A stretch of DNA of 64,000 nt from Vulcanimicrobiota bacterium (GCA_003168375.1 PMSI01000001.1:372001-436000); one strand, 5' to 3'; shown: positions 26,423 through 35,595, counted from the first letter of the stretch. The notes: generated from the sequence alone by a model not told the origin. A program made the numbers and translations.

Positions 26423-29068
26423 TCACGGCTGCGCGCCGAGCGACCTCAGTGCGGCGTTCGCGGTGCCGCGCTGCACGTACTCGGGGCAATCCCGCGCCGC
26501 CAGTCGATACAGCGGCAGCGCTTCACTCTTCGAACCGGTCAGCACGTAGAATTCAGCGGCGTAGAAGTTGGCTTCGCACATCCGGATCCGCTGCTTGGCC
26601 GGATCGGGATCGCGCGCCGCGGCGAGCGCGGCGGCCGGCGTGCTCTGCCCCAGGAAAAGACGGATGATCGGAGCCGGCCACACGGTCATGTCGAGCTTCG
26701 CGGCGGCGCCGGGAAGCCGGCTCGGCGAGTGGCCGCGGCGATCGGCGAGCTCGATCAGGAGCGGCGCATACGAATCTTTCGGCGCGAGGGCGGCAGCCTT
26801 CTCGAAATCGGCCCGGGCTTGATCGAGCGGACCGCCGTACATGTTCGCGAGGCCGCGCATCGCGTAGGGAAACGACTGCTCCGGCGTCGCTAGGATCGAC
26901 GCCGAGAAGCTCGCGACGGCCCGTTCGCGGTCGCCCGCCGCAAAGTAGTCGGATCCGAGGGAGAGATTGAGGTACGTCAGGCTGGGATTGACGCGAAGAG
27001 CCCGCTCGTAGTCCGCGATCGCGCGATCGTGTTCGCCCCGCGCGTCCTCGACGAGAGCACGGCCCGATAGGGCGAACACGGCGTCGGGATCGAGGCGGAT
27101 CGCCTCGTCGTAGTCGGCGAGCGCTTTATCGTAGTCGGGCTTGAAGCCGTAGGCGATCCCCCGGTCGCCGCGATATTTCGCGCTGGCCGGGTCGAGACGG
27201 ATCGCCTCGCTGAAGTCGGCGATGGCGTGGTCGTAGTCGCCCTTGTTCTGGTACGCGTAGCCGCGCTGCTCGTAAGCGAGTGCAAACTTCGGATCGAGGC
27301 GGATCGCACCGCTGAAGTCCACGATCGAACGGTCGCGGTCACCCTTACGCAGGTACGCTATGCCGCGGCCCAGCAGGGAGATCTTCGAGGCTGGATCGAG
27401 AGTCAGCGCCTGATCGAATTCGGCGATGGCGCGAACGAAGTCGCCTTTCAGCCGGTACGCGCTGCCGCGGTTGTTATAGGCGGAGACCAACTTCGGATCG
27501 ATCCGTATCGCCTCGCTCTCATCGGCGATCTCCTTGTCGTACTCGTGTTTGTTTTCGTACGAGAGGCCGCGATTGTTGTAGGCGTTGCTGTACTTCGGAT
27601 TGAGCCGGATGGCCTCGGTGTAGTCGACGATCGAGCCGTCGTAGTCTCCCTGGAGGCGGAGCCGGTTGGCCCGGTTGAAGTGTGGCGCCGGGTTCGTCGG
27701 CTCGACGCGGATCGCTTGATCGAAATCCGCCAGGGCCCGGACGTGGTCGCCTTTATTATCGAACGATACACCCCGGTTGTTGTAATAGTTGGAATGGCTC
27801 GGTGCGAATCGGATCGCGGCGCTGTAGTCAGCGATCGCGTGATCCTCATCGCCCGAATCGCTGTATGCGAGCCCGCGATTGTAGTATGCCGCTGCGTACG
27901 CCGGGTCGAGGCGGATGGCCTCGGTATAGTTCGCGATCGCGCGGCTCAAATCGCGTTTGAACTGGTAGCTGTTGCCCCGGTCGTAATAGGCGATCGCATT
28001 GTTCGGGTCCAGGCGAAGCGATTCGTCGTAATCCGCGATCGCGCGGTCGTGAGCGCCGGTATCGCCGTAGGTGGCACCGCGATTCGTGTAGGCGTAGGCG
28101 TACTTGGGATTGAGGCGGATCGCCTCGTCGTAATCCGCCATCGCGCGAGCGTACTCGCCCTTGTGCCAGTACGCATTTCCGCGGTTGTAGAACGGGATGG
28201 CGTCGCGGGGCTCCAATCGAATCGCTTCGCCGAACTCTCCGATCGCGCGGTCGTAGTCGCCCTGCGCGTGATCGACCGTTCCGACGTTGTTGTACGCGGC
28301 GGCGATCCGCTCCGGATCGCCGCTCTGCCGAGCAAGAGCCAGCTTCGCGTCATATGACGATCGAGCCGCTGCGGCCGTATCGAATTTCTGGACGTACTCG
28401 GGCACGTCGAGCGCAAACGAGACGCTCGGCGTTCCGGCCGCCGCGATCACGTCGATCGCCCTGACCGCAGACGGCGCGCCGGCCGACGGTGCCGTCCCGG
28501 CGGAGGCGGAGCCGGTCGCCGGGGCCACGGCGGACCGGCGCGAACCGTCACTCCGCGCGGAACCGATCTGCAGCCGCGCGGCGTAGGCCACGTCGATGGA
28601 GCCCCGCCGGCACGCGAAGGTCACTTTTCGGCCGGACGTGTCGAAGGAGAACACGGTGCCCCGCGCCGAGGCGGTGAACGTGTTGCCGTACTTGACTTGA
28701 AAGAAGTCGAGCGCGCCGTGCACGACGGAGAACAGCGCGCTGCCGTGCGCGATGCTCGAACGCTCGCCCGCGCCGGTCGCTACCAGCGTGAAGCTGGTGT
28801 CCGGGCGCAGCGTCGTCGTGCTCTTCCGGTCCGTCGACTCGAGCACGACGGTCACCCGCAATGGGACGTCGATGCGTGCCCCGTCCGGCAGCGTCTGCCG
28901 CACGGCCAACGGTTCGGGCCGGCCGTTCGGAAGCGTCACCGTGGCCCGCCCGGCCCCCGGCTGCGTCTGGATCTCCGTCACGACATGCTGCCGCACGGCG
29001 GCCCCGGCCGGGGCCGGGCCGAGCGCGAGCAGCATCGCCATGAGGCTGAGCCGGAAAGACAACGTCAT
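26423..29068 (-). CDS. Secreted FecR-like protein with 15 tandem TPRs
   Basis: The 881-residue precursor begins with a Sec signal (MTLSFRLSLMAMLLALGPAPAGAA). Residues about 25-165 are a FecR-like beta domain: FTASARGTVFSFDTSGRKVTFACRRGSIDV matches the x-RGT-x-F-x-V core. An Ala/Ser-rich linker leads to 15 consecutive 34-residue TPRs (about 260-770) with the consensus A-Y-x-N-R-G-x-x-Y-x-x-x-G-D-x-x-R-A-I-A-D-Y-x-E-A-I-R-L-x-P. It would be a periplasmic scaffold. Its ATG overlaps the CHASE2-TIR gene stop (ATGA), and FecR proteins commonly pair with CHASE2 receptors, so it probably presents a signal to that receptor. Confidence 0.85.
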   Translation of the reverse strand: MTLSFRLSLMAMLLALGPAPAGAAVRQHVVTEIQTQPGAGRATVTLPNGRPEPLAVRQTLPDGARIDVPLRVTVVLESTDRKSTTTLRPDTSFTLVATGAGERSSIAHGSALFSVVHGALDFFQVKYGNTFTASARGTVFSFDTSGRKVTFACRRGSIDVAYAARLQIGSARSDGSRRSAVAPATGSASAGTAPSAGAPSAVRAIDVIAAAGTPSVSFALDVPEYVQKFDTAAAARSSYDAKLALARQSGDPERIAAAYNNVGTVDHAQGDYDRAIGEFGEAIRLEPRDAIPFYNRGNAYWHKGEYARAMADYDEAIRLNPKYAYAYTNRGATYGDTGAHDRAIADYDESLRLDPNNAIAYYDRGNSYQFKRDLSRAIANYTEAIRLDPAYAAAYYNRGLAYSDSGDEDHAIADYSAAIRFAPSHSNYYNNRGVSFDNKGDHVRALADFDQAIRVEPTNPAPHFNRANRLRLQGDYDGSIVDYTEAIRLNPKYSNAYNNRGLSYENKHEYDKEIADESEAIRIDPKLVSAYNNRGSAYRLKGDFVRAIAEFDQALTLDPASKISLLGRGIAYLRKGDRDRSIVDFSGAIRLDPKFALAYEQRGYAYQNKGDYDHAIADFSEAIRLDPASAKYRGDRGIAYGFKPDYDKALADYDEAIRLDPDAVFALSGRALVEDARGEHDRAIADYERALRVNPSLTYLNLSLGSDYFAAGDRERAVASFSASILATPEQSFPYAMRGLANMYGGPLDQARADFEKAAALAPKDSYAPLLIELADRRGHSPSRLPGAAAKLDMTVWPAPIIRLFLGQSTPAAALAAARDPDPAKQRIRMCEANFYAAEFYVLTGSKSEALPLYRLAARDCPEYVQRGTANAALRSLGAQP

Positions 29069-30801
29069 GTCGTACTAGCCCCCTGGGCGGGAGTTGCAAG
29101 AGGCTTCGGTTCCAGGCCGGCGAGGATCTTGGCGATGATCTCGGCGACGAGACCGGGCTGCTCGTCGATACTGACGGCTTGAATGTCGTCGACGGTGGCC
29201 AAGATCACCGGTTTCCCGCGCATCACCGGCAGCACGCAGCGCGAGCTCTCGTCCGCCATGATCCATTTACGGTGCGCCCGCTTGATCTCGAAGCGGCAGT
29301 ACGGCCGTTTGAAGTAGGTCTCCGAATACACCGGCACGATAAAGCGGCTCCCGTCGATCGCGAGGCTGATCTTGTCCTGCCAACCCGAACCGACGCGGAT
29401 CGACGAGGTGTCGAAGAAGATCTCGAGCTTCCGCCCATCGGCGGTCCGCGCGTCTTTGAGCGGGACGAACACGTTCTCGTAGACCCAGGTGAACTCTTCG
29501 TGCGCGTACGAGATGAAGACGTCGTAGTCGTTCGATTCTTCGGGGCTCGCGTCGATCGTGCGAGACTGCTCGAGCAGAATCTCGCGCCCGCGCTCGCCGC
29601 ACAGACCGCCGGCGAAGCAGGCGGAGAGCACGACGAGGCTCACCTGCGGCTGAATCTGCTTCGCGAAGAGCATCCACGCTTCGAGCGCCCCGAATGCGGC
29701 TACGGCGAACGCCGTCGCGGCTCCGGCGGCGATCCAGGGAAGGTAGGGCCGCAAGGAGCGCAGCTGGAGGCGGCGCAGCCCCTGGAAGACCGCGATGAAC
29801 GCGACCAGCGTGAGCGCCGCGAATACGGCGACCAGCGCCGCGAGCATCTCGTTGGCGGGCAGCGGGAGGAAGTATCCCGCCTCGCTGTTCTTGTGCTCGA
29901 GCAGATCGCTGAGCGCCCACGCGAGCAGCTCCGGATTGCTGCGCGGCGCGGCTCCTTTGTGAAGCGGTCCCAGGTCCTTCTCGAGCGTCGCGACGATCAC
30001 GTACTTGTCGGTGAAATCGACGCCCGAGGGGAACGGCTGGGGCAGCGTGACCCGCTGTACGCTCTGGGCGAAGTCAGGCTGCGGCCCGAGGCGAACCGCC
30101 TCCATCGTTTGCGTCGCCTGCGACTTGTCGCAGTCCGGAAGGCGATCGCCGGCGGCGTCCATCACGGCGCGGTAGGCAAGTGCCCACAGATCTTGCGTTC
30201 CGACCACGTTGCCGGCGCTGTCGGTTTGCGGAATGCGATAGCAGCGCTGGTAGAAAACTCCGTCGGACGCGGCGAGCTGCAGGATCGTATGACCCGCGGA
30301 CAGATGGTCGTAGACGTTGTCGCGGTCGAGAGCGTTCAGGAACGCCGCGTCGATCTGCCCCCCGCCCTGCGTTCCGATCGGATTCTCCGTCGCGTACACC
30401 GCGATGCGCGGGTCGGCGCCGGCAGCGGCGTCGAGGCTCTTCGTCAGCGCCGCGGTCACCGCGTCGGGGCGGCACGTCGCCGGGTCCCCCGACGCGCAGA
30501 TCGACTCGAAGTACAGGTCGAGCATCACCGCCTTGGGGTGCTGGTGGTGGGCTCGAAGCCCATCGATGAACTTGGCGATCGTCTGACGATCCCGCGACGG
30601 CGCTCGCTCATCGTAGTCGGCGAGATCGACCACGGCAACGCTCGTCGCGAAGGCCGGAGCGTGCCGATTGCTCAGGTACTGGAACACCGACCAATCCCAC
30701 TCGTGCCAGACCGGGGCCAGCCAGAACGTCGCCGCGCCGAGGAGCGCGACGTATGTCGCGAAGAGGACTGCGGTCGGACGCAGCCAGGGCTGGTTGGTCA
30801 T
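29065..30801 (-). CDS. CHASE2-like transmembrane receptor with a cytoplasmic TIR domain
   Basis: The 578-residue protein has an N-terminal helix (about 11-30), an extracytoplasmic CHASE2-like domain (about 45-300, with VAVVDLADYDERAP, PKAVMLDLYFE and a DKYVIVATLEKDLGP segment), three helices (about 319-340, 352-374, 385-402) and a C-terminal TIR domain (about 425-565) starting DYDVFISYAHEEF. A TIR catalytic Glu is likely E505 in RPYCRFEIKRAH, and FFDTSSI fits the BB-loop region. CHASE2 normally feeds kinases or cyclases; here the output is TIR, suggesting NAD+ cleavage or signalling. Both its start and stop overlap the neighbouring genes by 4 bases. Confidence 0.85.
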   Translation of the reverse strand: MTNQPWLRPTAVLFATYVALLGAATFWLAPVWHEWDWSVFQYLSNRHAPAFATSVAVVDLADYDERAPSRDRQTIAKFIDGLRAHHQHPKAVMLDLYFESICASGDPATCRPDAVTAALTKSLDAAAGADPRIAVYATENPIGTQGGGQIDAAFLNALDRDNVYDHLSAGHTILQLAASDGVFYQRCYRIPQTDSAGNVVGTQDLWALAYRAVMDAAGDRLPDCDKSQATQTMEAVRLGPQPDFAQSVQRVTLPQPFPSGVDFTDKYVIVATLEKDLGPLHKGAAPRSNPELLAWALSDLLEHKNSEAGYFLPLPANEMLAALVAVFAALTLVAFIAVFQGLRRLQLRSLRPYLPWIAAGAATAFAVAAFGALEAWMLFAKQIQPQVSLVVLSACFAGGLCGERGREILLEQSRTIDASPEESNDYDVFISYAHEEFTWVYENVFVPLKDARTADGRKLEIFFDTSSIRVGSGWQDKISLAIDGSRFIVPVYSETYFKRPYCRFEIKRAHRKWIMADESSRCVLPVMRGKPVILATVDDIQAVSIDEQPGLVAEIIAKILAGLEPKPLATPAQGASTT

Positions 30802-32162
30802 CCCGCGGCCAGACTTCGCAGGACGCCCTCGAGGTTCTTCGGGTCGATCGATTTCGGCGCCGCATCGCGCAGCAGCGTCAGGTTGTTGGCCGTCGCATGC
30901 AGCATCCACGGCTGCGTCCGTGCAAGCGTGCGCATCCGGCTCAGCGCCCGGGTCGCGAGCGGCCAGTCGTTGCCGGCGATCGCGAGCTCGAACGCGCTCG
31001 CGACGACCCAATAGTCCGTCGAGGCGATCCCGCCGAGCCGGCCGACGGCGAAGACGACCGCGGGCAGCGTGCGCCGCAGCTCGGCCAGCGCTTCGTCGCC
31101 GCCGTCGATCGCGAGCAGCGTGCAGAGGTTGACGCCCGGATAATACTCGCGCGGATCGGCCAGGAAACCTCGGCGGTACCATTCGATCGCCTGCTGCAGA
31201 TAGCCGGAGGCCAGAAACGGATCGGCGCTCCGCGTTTCCGCAAACCGATCCTTGAAGACGCGGGCCATCAATCCGGCGGTCTCGGAGGACGGGCTCTCTT
31301 TCGCGACGAGCGCTTCGAGCACGGAGATCGCGTGATCGCGATCGGTGCCCGTGTTCCGCCGGTTGAGCGCGAACGCGTAGAACTGGTTCACGGTCACGCT
31401 CGCGCGGCGAAGCCCTGGCGGCATGCGCTCGACCAGTGCGATCAGCTCGTCGAGCGCGCCGGCATCGCGGTAGGCCGCCAGCACGTCGATCGCCGGTTCG
31501 AGATCGTCCGCGCCGATCGCGCCGAGATCGCGATCGACGGTGGCGATCGCCTCCGTCCGAGCCGCTCCTTCGAGGATGCGTGCAGCCTCCAGCCGTTCGC
31601 GAATCCGGCGCAGCTCGTCCGCCCGGTCGCGGAAGGTCGACTGGTAGTCCCGCGGCAGAGCGATCCCGGGGAAGCCCGGGATCAGCTGGAACAAAGGACT
31701 ATCCGCGACGTCAGAGCGCGCCAGCGCGTCGCCGACACGCACGGCCAGCGCCTCCGTGAACGCCGCGGCGCTCTCCGGCGAGAGGGCGCCGTCGGTCAGC
31801 CGGTACTGGATCGCGCGAAGCATCGCGATGTCGAACGGAAGCCCGCCGTCCTTTCCGCTCGTGATGATCGTCGTTCCGGGCCGGGCAGTGTGCCGGACTC
31901 CGAGTTCGTAGAAGACGTTCGCGTTGTCGATCGTGACGTCGACCACCGCGACCTCGGCGAGCAGCAGCCGCTCGAACATCGAGAGGTGGATCACGCCGCC
32001 GCTGCGCTCTTGGTCGGCGCGAATCGCGTCCACGTCGAAGCGCGCGAGCGCGGGCTTGATCGCACGCTCGTAGATCGCGTCGAAATCGATCGTCACCGTG
32101 CGCGTGGCGTCGGGCTTGGCGCCGAACGGCATCGCGACGAAGACCAGCGGGCGCAGGCTCAT
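30798..32162 (-). CDS. Deoxyribosyltransferase-like domain joined to a MAP3K TRAFs-binding-type domain
   Basis: From the ATG at 32162 the product is 454 residues; the frame upstream belongs to the overlap with the SLOG gene and is not used. Residues about 6-125 form a Rossmann-like domain (VFVAMPFGAKPD, FDAIYERAIKPAL, IRADQERSGGVIH, NANVFYELGVRHTARPGTTI) similar to nucleoside 2-deoxyribosyltransferase/TIR-like folds. The rest is helical and resembles the TRAFs-binding (DUF4071) region found in MAP3K5-like proteins and bacterial conflict proteins, ending with TPR-like helices. It is cytosolic and sits between the SLOG sensor and the CHASE2-TIR gene, so it may relay or amplify the signal. Confidence 0.75.
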   Translation of the reverse strand: MSLRPLVFVAMPFGAKPDATRTVTIDFDAIYERAIKPALARFDVDAIRADQERSGGVIHLSMFERLLLAEVAVVDVTIDNANVFYELGVRHTARPGTTIITSGKDGGLPFDIAMLRAIQYRLTDGALSPESAAAFTEALAVRVGDALARSDVADSPLFQLIPGFPGIALPRDYQSTFRDRADELRRIRERLEAARILEGAARTEAIATVDRDLGAIGADDLEPAIDVLAAYRDAGALDELIALVERMPPGLRRASVTVNQFYAFALNRRNTGTDRDHAISVLEALVAKESPSSETAGLMARVFKDRFAETRSADPFLASGYLQQAIEWYRRGFLADPREYYPGVNLCTLLAIDGGDEALAELRRTLPAVVFAVGRLGGIASTDYWVVASAFELAIAGNDWPLATRALSRMRTLARTQPWMLHATANNLTLLRDAAPKSIDPKNLEGVLRSLAAG

Positions 32163-32172
32163 CCGGGCGCCC

Positions 32173-33807
32173 TCAGCGGCCCAGCACGCGCAGCGGCCGG
32201 TCGCGGCGTGCGAGCAGCCATTCGGCCTGCTCGACCAGCGCTTCGCGTCCCACCTCGCGGACGACCTGCACCTGCCCCCCGGGCCCTCCGCCGGCCAGGC
32301 GGTGCAGTTGATGCAGCGCGCGATCGAATACCCCGAACATGCGGTCGTAGCGTTTTGCGTTCGCCGAGTATCCGCGCTTGTCGGCGTAGCTGCCGAACAG
32401 CGCCGCTGCCGCGCCGACGAGCGCCGCGAACGACGCCGCCCAGTGCTTGGTGCTGAGCGCGGCGTCGCCGGGAAGCGAACGAAACGGCGGCAGCAGCAAC
32501 AGCGCGACGATGAAAACCGCCCCGAGACCGACATATTGCGACACCTTGCCGATCCGGCGGTAGAGGCGCGCGCGGCGCTGGTCCCGTCCCGCGGCGCGGT
32601 GATAGTACCGCCATTGCTCCCGGACCCAGTCCAAGGCGACGCGATCGTCGCGCACAGCCGGCGTGAGCGATTCCACGAGTGCCGCGGAACGAAGTGCCAT
32701 ACGGATCCACTGCAGCTCGCTTTGCTGCATCCGCATGTAGTACGGATCGACGAACTCATTGCCGGCGCCGGCCGCGTTCCACGCGATCTGCACGCGCATC
32801 CCTTCGCTGACGGCGCGGTAGTCTTGATAGCGATTTTCGAGGTCGGCGTTGCGCGCGATGCGATACGCGATGAACGCTGCCGCGAGCGTAGCGATCTTGA
32901 CCGGTTCCGGACCGAGCTTGTCGCCGAATCCGAGCTGCGCCGCGATCGCGATCAGGCTGATACCGTAGAGCGTCCGGAGCTGGTAGAGCGCACGCCGCTG
33001 CAGCCGGTTCGCGGTCCGGTCGGTCCGCGCCGTCAACCCCGGCAGGCCGGCAGCGTCTGACGCATCGCCGGTCACGGCGAGGTCTTCGTTGAAGCGATCG
33101 AGGCGCGCGAGCGCGGCGTCGAAGCTCGCTTGCGCCTTCCGGTCGCCGGTGAAACGACGCGGATACCGGCGCAGCACCGAACCTACGTCGGCCGGGCGCT
33201 CGGCACCGATGCGCGGCGTGACGATCTGGAATACCGGCATCGGGTCCGGATCGTGAGGCGCGGCCGCGTTGGAGGCCCAGTGCGCCGAGGCGAGTCCCGT
33301 CTCGCGAAGCGCGACGATGCGGGCGGTCGCCCCCGGCGTCCGCGGCGTCGCGCCGTCCCACAGCGCGACCAGGATATGGCTGTGGAATGCGAGGTACCAG
33401 CCGGTCGCAGACTCACCGTCGGGATCCGCATCGTCGTGCGCGACGACGGCGACGTGCGAACAGCGATCCAGGACGGCCCGCAAGCGCGGCGCGTCGACTG
33501 CGGCAAAGTCGCGTTCGTAGGTCTCGCGCGGCGCCGCGATGCATCCGATGACGGCGAGCCCCGCGTCCAGCGCGACCTCCGCCGAGAGGAGACCGGCACC
33601 GCGGCGCAGCGCTGCGATCACGACGACGCGCGTGTGCTGCGCGCTTTGCGCAATGTCGTCGAGCAGCTCGCGCAACGCGTCGCGCAGCGCGGGTTCGTCG
33701 GCCGTAACGAGGTCACGGTGTCCGGTGACCCCTACGACGAGCGCTACGCGATCGGATGCGAGCGCCGGCGGTGCGACGAGCGCGGATGTGCCCTGTCCCA
33801 CGACCAA
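32173..33807 (-). CDS. SLOG-like sensor fused to a four-helix SLATT/DUF4231-like membrane module
   Basis: The 544-residue protein begins with a SLOG-type domain (about 20-200): VALVVGVTGHRDL, the LSAEVAL helix, and HSHILVALWDG with GATARIV. Residues about 275-545 hold two pairs of membrane helices (277-293, 300-316; 424-441, 457-474) separated by a helical segment with RYQDYRAVSEGMR and MRMQQSELQWIR, as in SLATT-family membrane effectors. It is the first gene of the operon; the downstream gene starts 10 bases after its stop. The TTG at 33807 (or GTG at 33801) is used because no ATG precedes the domain. A nucleotide signal opening a membrane pore is an inference. Confidence 0.72.
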   Translation of the reverse strand: MVVGQGTSALVAPPALASDRVALVVGVTGHRDLVTADEPALRDALRELLDDIAQSAQHTRVVVIAALRRGAGLLSAEVALDAGLAVIGCIAAPRETYERDFAAVDAPRLRAVLDRCSHVAVVAHDDADPDGESATGWYLAFHSHILVALWDGATPRTPGATARIVALRETGLASAHWASNAAAPHDPDPMPVFQIVTPRIGAERPADVGSVLRRYPRRFTGDRKAQASFDAALARLDRFNEDLAVTGDASDAAGLPGLTARTDRTANRLQRRALYQLRTLYGISLIAIAAQLGFGDKLGPEPVKIATLAAAFIAYRIARNADLENRYQDYRAVSEGMRVQIAWNAAGAGNEFVDPYYMRMQQSELQWIRMALRSAALVESLTPAVRDDRVALDWVREQWRYYHRAAGRDQRRARLYRRIGKVSQYVGLGAVFIVALLLLPPFRSLPGDAALSTKHWAASFAALVGAAAALFGSYADKRGYSANAKRYDRMFGVFDRALHQLHRLAGGGPGGQVQVVREVGREALVEQAEWLLARRDRPLRVLGR

Positions 33808-33923
33808 GCGATATACGAAGGCGCCGTCGGCCGCTCCTCCGCTTGCGAAAATGCAAGAACCCGCGCTCCGACGCGTGCAGTGTTTCGTGTCTTACGTGCT
33901 ACAGCGGCGACACGGCTGAACGG

Positions 33924-34076
33924 TTAGCCGTTGTTCGCGAGGACGACGGTCTGCGCAGTGCGGGCTGCAGTGTACGCGGTCTGCGCTAGATCGACGCCGA
34001 GGCTGACGATCGAGGCGGCCGCCACGGTGACGGCGATCGAACGGAGGACGACCAGCGAGCGGGTCGTGGCAGACAA
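33924..34076 (-). CDS. Possible 50-residue hydrophobic peptide
   Basis: A frame from TTG at 34076 to TAA at 33924 encodes a Thr/Ala/Val/Ser-rich peptide (SATTRSLVVLRSIAVTVAAASIVSLG in its first half) with one hydrophobic helix and an uncharged tail ending VVLANNG. Composition is unlike the Arg/Pro-rich shadow frames. AGGGAG directly abuts the TTG, which is too close for a normal start, so translation is uncertain. It lies upstream of and on the same strand as the SLOG/TIR operon. Confidence 0.3.
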   Translation of the reverse strand: MSATTRSLVVLRSIAVTVAAASIVSLGVDLAQTAYTAARTAQTVVLANNG

Positions 34077-34308
34077 CTCCCTTCAACTATTTCCCTAGGT
34101 GATTGGTGGGCAAAGCGTAGCACCGGCCAAGCCCCAAAGTAAACTAAGAATATAGTTACCCGATGCGGGGGGGGGCCGCAAGCGCACAATGTGCTAACAA
34201 AATAGAGCGTTAGTCACCCCAAAAATGGGGGATGGAGATTAGGACCCCGCCCCTCAGGTGCCGACAAGGATGTCGCTCGGCCCCCAGCGCCTTCAAGGAT
34301 GAAGCGAA
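34077..34308. promoter_or_regulatory. AT-richer intergenic region upstream of the secreted protease
   Basis: Between the divergent peptide/SLOG side and the protease gene lies a region with an AT-rich block (AAACTAAGAATATAGTTA, around 34142-34159), a run of nine Gs (34168-34176) and a CCCC-AAAAAT-GGGGG hairpin (about 34217-34231). The first suits a promoter; the G tract is a possible slippage site. AAGGATG lies about 9 bases before the protease ATG at 34309. No known riboswitch was recognised. Confidence 0.35.
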
Positions 34309-35595
34309 ATGCCGATCACCGTCTCCGATGTCTCCCGTCCCCTGCCGCCGTTCGAACGGCCGCCCAGCCAAGACCGGAGGCCCAGTCGCTACGTTAAAGC
34401 GCTCGTCGCCCTGATGGCGGCCGGCGTCATCGCGGGCTGCGCTTCCTCGCACGACAGCAGCTCGTTGACCCCGCAGGGTCGCAGCCACCAGAACATCTCG
34501 GGTGCGCTGCCGGCCACCTCGCCTAGCCCGGTACCGGCGGACCAAGCCGGATGTACGACAAACGCCGGCAGCGCGCACTGCGGCGCGAAGAAGAATCCGC
34601 AGGTCAACCCTTCGAACACCTATTCCGCGGGTCTTACGCCGGCCCAGCTGCGCGCCGCCTACGGCCTTCCTGCCGCGATCGGAACCGGGACGCCCAGCGG
34701 ACCGGTGATCGCAGTTGTCGATGCGTTCGACGACCCGAACGCCGAACGTGACCTCGGGACGTACCGCACGCAGTTCGCGCTCCCGGCCTGCACTGCCAAG
34801 AACGGCTGCTTTCAAACGGTCCAGCTGAAACCCGCCCCAGGGTCTGCAGGGCCGCCTCCCGCACCGCCAGGCACAAACGCCGACGCGACCACGTGGGCCG
34901 ATGAGATCGCGCTCGACCTCGCCATGGCATCCGCGGCGTGCCCGAATTGCCGGCTCCTCCTCGTGGAAGCGGCCGGTCAGGACCTCGATAGCCTGGCGTC
35001 CGCCGTAAACGCGGCTGCGTCGTACAATCCGGCGGCGATCAGCAACAGTTGGGGCGTTCCGGAGGGTGGCGGAAATGTCCCGAACATCGATCCCGGCGCG
35101 CAGGCTGCCTTCAACCACCCGGGGATCGCGATCACGGCTAGCGCGGGCGAGCTGGGTACGGGCCAGGTACAGTTCCCCGCGTCGTCACCCTTCGTTACGT
35201 CGGTCGGCGGAACGACGCTGACTCAGGACGGGTCGACACGCGGTTGGAGCGAGACGGCATGGACCTCGACTGGAACCGGCTGCAGCATCATGTTCAACGT
35301 GCCCAGCTGGCAGCCGCCCGGGAGTTGCACCGGCCGCTCGGTTCCCGACGTCTCCTTCGTTGGCGATTACAACACCGGCGTGGCGGTCTACAGCTCGGCG
35401 CAAAAAGGCTGGGTCGTGCTCGGCGGGACGAGCGTCGGAGCTCCCTTCGTGGCCGGGCTGTACGCGCAAGCCGCAGACTACGGCGCCTTGACCACCGGCG
35501 CATCAAACCTCTACGCCAACCTTTCCAACCTCAACGTCGTGGCGGGTGCGGCAGGCCAAACCAACGGCAGCCCCAACGGCCTGGCCGGCTTCTGA
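34309..35595 (+). CDS. Secreted sedolisin-like (S53) serine-carboxyl protease, lipoprotein-like N-terminus
   Basis: The 428-residue precursor has a long basic N-region followed by ALVALMAAGVIAGC, a lipobox-like cleavage site at C44. A short pro-region leads into a sedolisin domain from about residue 103. The catalytic pair is E199/D203 (WADEIALDLAMASAACPNC) and the serine is S375 in LGGTSVGAP; SNSWG is also present. The oxyanion Asp usually found in SGDSG is replaced by Glu (E281, ASAGELG), and the C-terminal Ca2+ site (DVTSG...) is missing, leaving only a SPNGLAGF tail. It may be active with altered pH optimum, or impaired. Acid-type secreted proteolysis fits the family. Confidence 0.8.
   Translation: MPITVSDVSRPLPPFERPPSQDRRPSRYVKALVALMAAGVIAGCASSHDSSSLTPQGRSHQNISGALPATSPSPVPADQAGCTTNAGSAHCGAKKNPQVNPSNTYSAGLTPAQLRAAYGLPAAIGTGTPSGPVIAVVDAFDDPNAERDLGTYRTQFALPACTAKNGCFQTVQLKPAPGSAGPPPAPPGTNADATTWADEIALDLAMASAACPNCRLLLVEAAGQDLDSLASAVNAAASYNPAAISNSWGVPEGGGNVPNIDPGAQAAFNHPGIAITASAGELGTGQVQFPASSPFVTSVGGTTLTQDGSTRGWSETAWTSTGTGCSIMFNVPSWQPPGSCTGRSVPDVSFVGDYNTGVAVYSSAQKGWVVLGGTSVGAPFVAGLYAQAADYGALTTGASNLYANLSNLNVVAGAAGQTNGSPNGLAGF

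Noticed and set aside
30802-31182. N-terminal extension of the CHASE2-TIR protein
   Set aside because: Arg-rich out-of-frame reading of the neighbouring gene; the ATG at 30801 overlaps its stop by 4 bases and begins the first membrane helix.
32163-32759. N-terminal extension of the TRAFs-binding-domain protein
   Set aside because: The extension lies antiparallel in frame to the real SLOG-4TM gene and is Arg/Ser/Cys-rich; the MSLRPLVFVAMPFG start at 32162 fits the domain.
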